From the NCBI RefSeq assembly GCF_003951315.1, contig NZ_QLJH01000009.1, positions 62,001-126,000 of the forward strand: DNA of 64,000 nt, in the 5' to 3' direction. The position numbers and the translations under genes were made by a program. Source of the stretch: Sphingomonas sp. S-NIH.Pt15_0812 (GTDB lineage Bacteria; Pseudomonadota; Alphaproteobacteria; Sphingomonadales; Sphingomonadaceae). The notes below the pieces were generated by a model. It was not told the DNA's origin, made no database searches, and saw nothing but the letters and a program-made list of their open reading frames with translations. Shown one piece after another: positions 60,811 to 64,000 of the stretch (position 1 is the first letter of the stretch; every line of letters starts with the position of its first letter).

Positions 60811-61256
60811 CGGCGTCTCGATCATACCGCATGGGCGATCTCATCGGTGTCCGAGTATCCAGCGGTAGCGGCGACTTTCCCGACCTTGTGAGCGAGCAGA
60901 TCGTGGCGCTTGGTGCACTTGATCCGCACCACGTTTCGACGCTGCTCTCCGCAGCGGATGCTGCAGCTTTCTTCACCCGCGAAGAGGCTTGCAGCAGGCA
61001 CATAGGGTCCGATGTCCGGACTTGGCATATACGGTTGAGCCGTGGTGCCAAAGCGCGCCTGCTTGCCTTCCCGGAGCCGGTCGCGGACCTTGCGACCAAG
61101 GTGCTGATCCAGTTGGCTTGCAGCTATCTTTCCGCTCGTCGAGCAGTGGGCATCGAAGAGGTTTCCGAGGCGCTTCGTGACGCGGTCGCCGCTTCTTGGG
61201 CACCATCGGAAAGCGCCGCGTTCAACCACGAGATTGAACCGGACGCCGGCCGGTAA
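60807..61256 (+). CDS. hypothetical protein, 149 aa
   Basis: A soluble protein with no clear motif; it starts in the stop of the membrane protein gene (ATGA). Features are DFPDLVSEQIVALGALDPHH in the first third and SEALRDAVAASWAPSE near the end, both helical. Likely part of the same transcript as the two previous genes. Function unknown. Confidence 0.6.
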   Translation: MTASRSYRMGDLIGVRVSSGSGDFPDLVSEQIVALGALDPHHVSTLLSAADAAAFFTREEACSRHIGSDVRTWHIRLSRGAKARLLAFPEPVADLATKVLIQLACSYLSARRAVGIEEVSEALRDAVAASWAPSESAAFNHEIEPDAGR

Positions 61257-61442
61257 AACGAGCCTGCTGCGTACGGAATTGTCTAAAGCGTTTCGGGATG
61301 ATCCAGGCCTCATGCTGTGCACCCTGAGGGAGTGTTCAGCTGAGGGCACAGATTGCGTCAGCGGCCTGGCCCGCGTTGCTCGACCATGCCAATGCGATCG
61401 ACGTTTTCGAATGCCAGAACTGGTAGCGGCGAGACCAGCTGA

Positions 61443-61637
61443 TTGCATCTTCCATCTCGCTGTCACAGTCGGGAACGGCAGCCGCAAACTCGCAATCGTC
61501 GATCCTCTTGGACACCTGAACTCGCCCATCTGATCGCGCTGATCCAGCGCGTCATGTGTGACCGTCAGCTGCTGTCGCTGGACACGTTGAACGACGTAGA
61601 GGCAACCGCATTGGCAGCGGCATGGCTGGACCTGTAA
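61443..61637 (+). CDS. possible small protein or remnant, up to 64 aa
   Basis: The C-terminal part, ELAHLIALIQRVMCDRQLLS and DTLNDVEATALAAAWLDL, looks like real helical protein, whereas the upstream codons are Arg/Ser-rich and doubtful. A TTG at 61443 is the only formal start. It could be the 3' end of a degraded gene. The rest of 61257-61442 shows nothing convincing. Confidence 0.3.
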   Translation: MHLPSRCHSRERQPQTRNRRSSWTPELAHLIALIQRVMCDRQLLSLDTLNDVEATALAAAWLDL

Positions 61638-61653
61638 GCAGTCGATCGAGGCA

Positions 61654-61860
61654 ATGATCCAGACCGCTGATGCACAGGCCAAATGCATGACTGACGACCG
61701 AGACAATCAGATGGCTGAGACGCCGCTACCGAAGGATGCAGAGCCGCATCGCTGGCCTTCGATCAACATCCTCGACGCCCTCGACATGGTAGAGGTCGGT
61801 GAGATCGAAATTGCCTTCCAGCGACCGCTCAGCCATCCGCGTCCCGCCACGTTCGACTGA
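61654..61860 (+). CDS. possible small protein, 68 aa
   Basis: An open frame with GAGG near its ATG and acidic, Pro-containing sequence; internal ATGs at 61687 and later are also possible starts. No family match. It is listed with low confidence because the surrounding kilobase has no better candidate. Confidence 0.35.
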   Translation: MIQTADAQAKCMTDDRDNQMAETPLPKDAEPHRWPSINILDALDMVEVGEIEIAFQRPLSHPRPATFD

Positions 61861-62247
61861 TTTACATGCAGACCGGATAGCACGGCAGCAGGGCTGCCCT
61901 CTCAGTTGGGGCACATACGATCTGCTGGCCGGCTGTCACGCCGGCCTGGAGTCCCGCGGAAAGCCAGGAACGATGCAGATCATTAAATCAACGAGCAACG
62001 CCGTCAGAATAGGGTAGGGCAGGGGTCCACACCTGATGCACCCTGCGGGGTGCGAAGAAACGGCAGAAGACCAGGGCTACAGGCGAGTGGTCCATCCGCC
62101 GCTCTGTGCGTGGACCATTTGGACCAGCTGCTGAACAGAGCAGATACTGGCTGATTACCGACATATAATTGGGCATTGCTCTGCCCACATGCTTGCGGAC
62201 CAGGATGATGGAATGCACAATCGGTAGACGGCGAAACGGGGGTATCG
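61861..62247. other. candidate oriT region with inverted repeats
   Basis: Noncoding DNA upstream of the relaxosome genes. Dyads: GCACCC-TGCG-GGGTGC (62038-62053); TGGTCCA (62088-62094) with TGGACCA (62111-62117), and a further TGGACCA at 62120-62126; GCTCTG (62101-62106) with CAGAGC (62136-62141); GGGCA-TTGCTC-TGCCC (about 62170-62185). The density of repeats and position match origins of transfer. No nick site is assigned. Confidence 0.5.
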
Positions 62248-62565
62248 ATGGCGCGCGTACCGATCACGGTCTATCTCCTGCCCGAGCAGCTGGCAGGCAT
62301 CGAACGCCGCGCGGCGCAGGTCGGCAAGCAGCGCAGCGCCTGGGTAGCGGATACGCTGGTGCGGGCGCTCGACGACGAGCTCCTCCCGCTCGACGAGATC
62401 CTGCTGGACCAGCTGACCAAGCTGCGCGCCGGGCTGGAGACGATGGTCGAGGCACAGGCCGGACGTGGCCCCGACGCCAAGGCAAGGCTCACCGACCTGC
62501 GTCAGCGCAGCCGGGACCTGGCGGCGCGCATGCAGGCCGAAGCGCGCGAGAGGCTGCGGCGATGA
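62248..62565 (+). CDS. relaxosome-type RHH protein, 105 aa
   Basis: A 105-residue protein that begins with a ribbon-helix-helix unit (ARVPITVYLLPEQLAGIERR and GKQRSAWVADTLVRAL, residues 2-45) and continues as a charged coiled coil to LRR. It has the plan of relaxosome accessory proteins such as TrwA or MobC that bind oriT. It overlaps the next gene by 4 bases. Name not assigned. Confidence 0.68.
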   Translation: MARVPITVYLLPEQLAGIERRAAQVGKQRSAWVADTLVRALDDELLPLDEILLDQLTKLRAGLETMVEAQAGRGPDAKARLTDLRQRSRDLAARMQAEARERLRR

Positions 62566-63395
62566 ATGAGCCGGTGCGCCGGCGCATCGACGTGTCGGCC
62601 GAGACCCATGCCTGGCTCGACGCCGAGGCGCGCCGACGTGGCCTGATGGTCCGGGATCTGGTCGAGCGGATCGTTCAGGAACAGGCCGGGCGCGAAGGGG
62701 GCGGGCAGGGTGCGAACGGGCACATGAACAAGGTCATGCCAGGTGCCGCAACAGGGTCGCTGATGACGCGGCTGAATGAGCTGTTCGAGCGGTTCGATAC
62801 GCTGGTCGTACGGCTCGCCGAGGAGCTGCCGAGGTCGATTGCAAATGGCTTCGACGCGATCAAGGATACGATCGTGAAGACCGGCGGGACCGGCCATCTC
62901 CGGACCATGCTGACCGACCACGATAATGCGCATACGGCGCGGCTCGGTGCCATGGAAACGGCACGGGAAATCGCGGGCGTGGAGCAAGCCGCGGCGCTCA
63001 AGAATCTTCAGGACGTTCTCGTTGCAAAGATCGATACCTTGAAGTCGGAAGTGCAGGCGCTTCGCGCCTGGCACAAGGAGCGTCGATGGGCGGCCGCGGG
63101 GGGTGCCATTGGCATGCTGTTGCTGCTTGTCGCGCTGGGTCTACTCCTGGCCGATACCCCGCCTACGCGCTGGGTTTCAATTCGCCTGACAGGGAACACA
63201 CGGGCGATCGATGCGGCGTTCACGCTTGCCGGTGATGACCGTGCAACGGGTGCATTGATGGCCGAGACAAAAGGGCTGCTCGGCGATCGAGATTTCCGCG
63301 AGGATTATACCCGCTGCGTGATCCATGCCCGCGAGGTCGCCAAGGGCTTTCCCTGCCGGATTTGGGTGCCCCCGATCAGGACAGTCACGTCGTGA
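62562..63395 (+). CDS. RHH/coiled-coil membrane-anchored transfer protein
   Basis: A 277-residue protein: N-terminal RHH-like unit (RRIDVSAETHAWLDAEARRR, then VRDLVERIVQEQ), a helical middle (about 70-165), a transmembrane helix AIGMLLLLVALGLLLA (about 182-197) and a soluble C-terminal part. Starting in the stop of the previous gene and ending in the start of the relaxase, it is clearly part of the transfer operon. It may tether the relaxosome to the membrane (inference). I take ATG 62562; the open frame upstream overlaps the preceding gene. Confidence 0.7.
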   Translation: MNEPVRRRIDVSAETHAWLDAEARRRGLMVRDLVERIVQEQAGREGGGQGANGHMNKVMPGAATGSLMTRLNELFERFDTLVVRLAEELPRSIANGFDAIKDTIVKTGGTGHLRTMLTDHDNAHTARLGAMETAREIAGVEQAAALKNLQDVLVAKIDTLKSEVQALRAWHKERRWAAAGGAIGMLLLLVALGLLLADTPPTRWVSIRLTGNTRAIDAAFTLAGDDRATGALMAETKGLLGDRDFREDYTRCVIHAREVAKGFPCRIWVPPIRTVTS

Positions 63396-64000
63396 CGGCT
63401 CGCCCGACAAAACTCGCAGGTGGGGGCGATCCGGCGTCCTATTATGCGGCTGATAACTACTATACCGGCGGGCAGGAGGGACCGTCTGCATGGGGCGGGG
63501 AGGGCGCTGCGGCGCTTGGCCTATCGGGTCATGTCGACGCAGGCGTCTTCACCGCTGTGCTGGAGGGCCGATTGCCAGGCGGCGTGACAATCGCGGCGGG
63601 CGGAAATGGCACGCGCCTCAAGGGTTTCGAGCTCACGTTCAACGCGCCCAAATCGGTGTCGCTCGTCGCGTTGATCGGGGGTGATGCCAGGGTAGTTGCC
63701 GCACATGCCAAAGCAGTATCAGCGGCCATGGCGTGGGCGGAAGCCCGTTTCGGTGAGGCGCGTTTTGGCAAGGCTGGCGCGGTCACCGAGCCTGGGCGAC
63801 TGGTCTATGCCGGCTTCCAGCACGATCTCAGTCGCAAGCTCGACCCACATCTGCATACCCATGCCGTCATCGTGAATGCCGCGCAGCGCCGTGACGGCAG
63901 CTGGGTAGCGCTGCATAACCCGGCGTTGTGGAAGCGGTCATCGCTGATCGGTGCCGCCTATCACGCCGAGTTGCGTGCCGAGCTGGGCAGGCTCGGCTAC
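63392..64000 (+). CDS. TrwC-type (MobF) conjugative relaxase, 5' part
   Basis: The first 203 codons of a relaxase that runs past the right edge. It starts with GTG overlapping the preceding stop. Twin tyrosine pairs YY (17-18) and YY (23-24) are the nicking residues; FNAPKSVS (83-90) and DPHLHTHAVIVN (151-162) with three histidines form the metal site. TrwC/TraI proteins nick oriT and carry a helicase domain downstream, expected beyond this window. Confidence 0.9.
   Translation, partial: MTARPTKLAGGGDPASYYAADNYYTGGQEGPSAWGGEGAAALGLSGHVDAGVFTAVLEGRLPGGVTIAAGGNGTRLKGFELTFNAPKSVSLVALIGGDARVVAAHAKAVSAAMAWAEARFGEARFGKAGAVTEPGRLVYAGFQHDLSRKLDPHLHTHAVIVNAAQRRDGSWVALHNPALWKRSSLIGAAYHAELRAELGRLGY

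Overview
The window reads as part of a large plasmid (or plasmid-derived replicon) of a sphingomonad-like alphaproteobacterium. Reasons: GC-rich coding sequence throughout; a RepC-type and an RPA-type RepA initiator side by side, as in sphingomonad megaplasmids; a ParA/small partner partition locus; and a conjugation region that runs off the right edge in a TrwC-type (MobF) relaxase. The organism call is inference from gene families; no rRNA or tRNA gene was seen.

Layout. 0-1.5 kb: start of an unidentified gene, a small hypothetical and a cytosolic-type malate dehydrogenase. 1.6-5.2 kb: an MNIO (DUF692) RiPP operon of the HvfA/bufferin type, led by a metallo-beta-lactamase-fold protein. 5.2-9.5 kb: cytochrome bd gene fossil, membrane protein, beta-propeller protein, DsbA-like lipoprotein. 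9.5-13.4 kb: sulfite module (LysR regulator, TDT exporter, SorA molybdoenzyme, SorB cytochrome c). 13.5-20.7 kb: defence/maintenance island with an RloC-like zinc-hook ATPase, a Rad50/Mre11-like pair and an AbrB/PIN toxin-antitoxin pair. 20.9-24.2 kb: arsenic operon arsR-arsC-arsB-ynfA-arsH. 24.2-32.4 kb: CadR-like regulator divergent from a CDF transporter and a Czc-type RND efflux system. 32.4-47.3 kb: copper region with a Cys-rich copper storage protein, CopCD, a CnrYXH-like ECF sigma module, CopAB, PepSY, DUF305 and CopG proteins, and a complete Cus-type Cu/Ag efflux system (CusCBAF). 47.3-50.6 kb: glutaredoxin-MauE protein divergent from a MerR regulator, a serine recombinase fused to an HD phosphohydrolase domain, and a second AbrB/PIN pair. 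50.7-59 kb: decayed recombinase and IS481 fragments, iterons, RepC, RepA, a decayed IS5-type element, a centromere-like repeat field, and ParA with its partner. 59.2-64 kb: small plasmid genes, a candidate oriT, two relaxosome-type proteins and the start of the relaxase.

How the parts fit. Most cargo handles soft or transition metals and sulfur or arsenic oxyanions. Copper is treated at several levels: cytosolic storage (Csp), periplasmic oxidation and binding (CopA, CopC, CopG, DUF305), efflux (Cus) and probably a modified peptide chelator (HvfA). Zn/Cd/Co goes to Czc, As(III) to ArsB, and sulfite is exported or oxidised. The MerR and ArsR dyads and the sigma/anti-sigma module give separate metal inputs.

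Most noteworthy: the recombinase-HD fusion, the RloC-like protein with zinc hook, the MNIO operon with its MBL partner, iterons shared by two initiator genes, and the 9/18-bp repeat field beside parA. Gene starts were judged by eye from ribosome-binding sites, overlaps and family N-termini.
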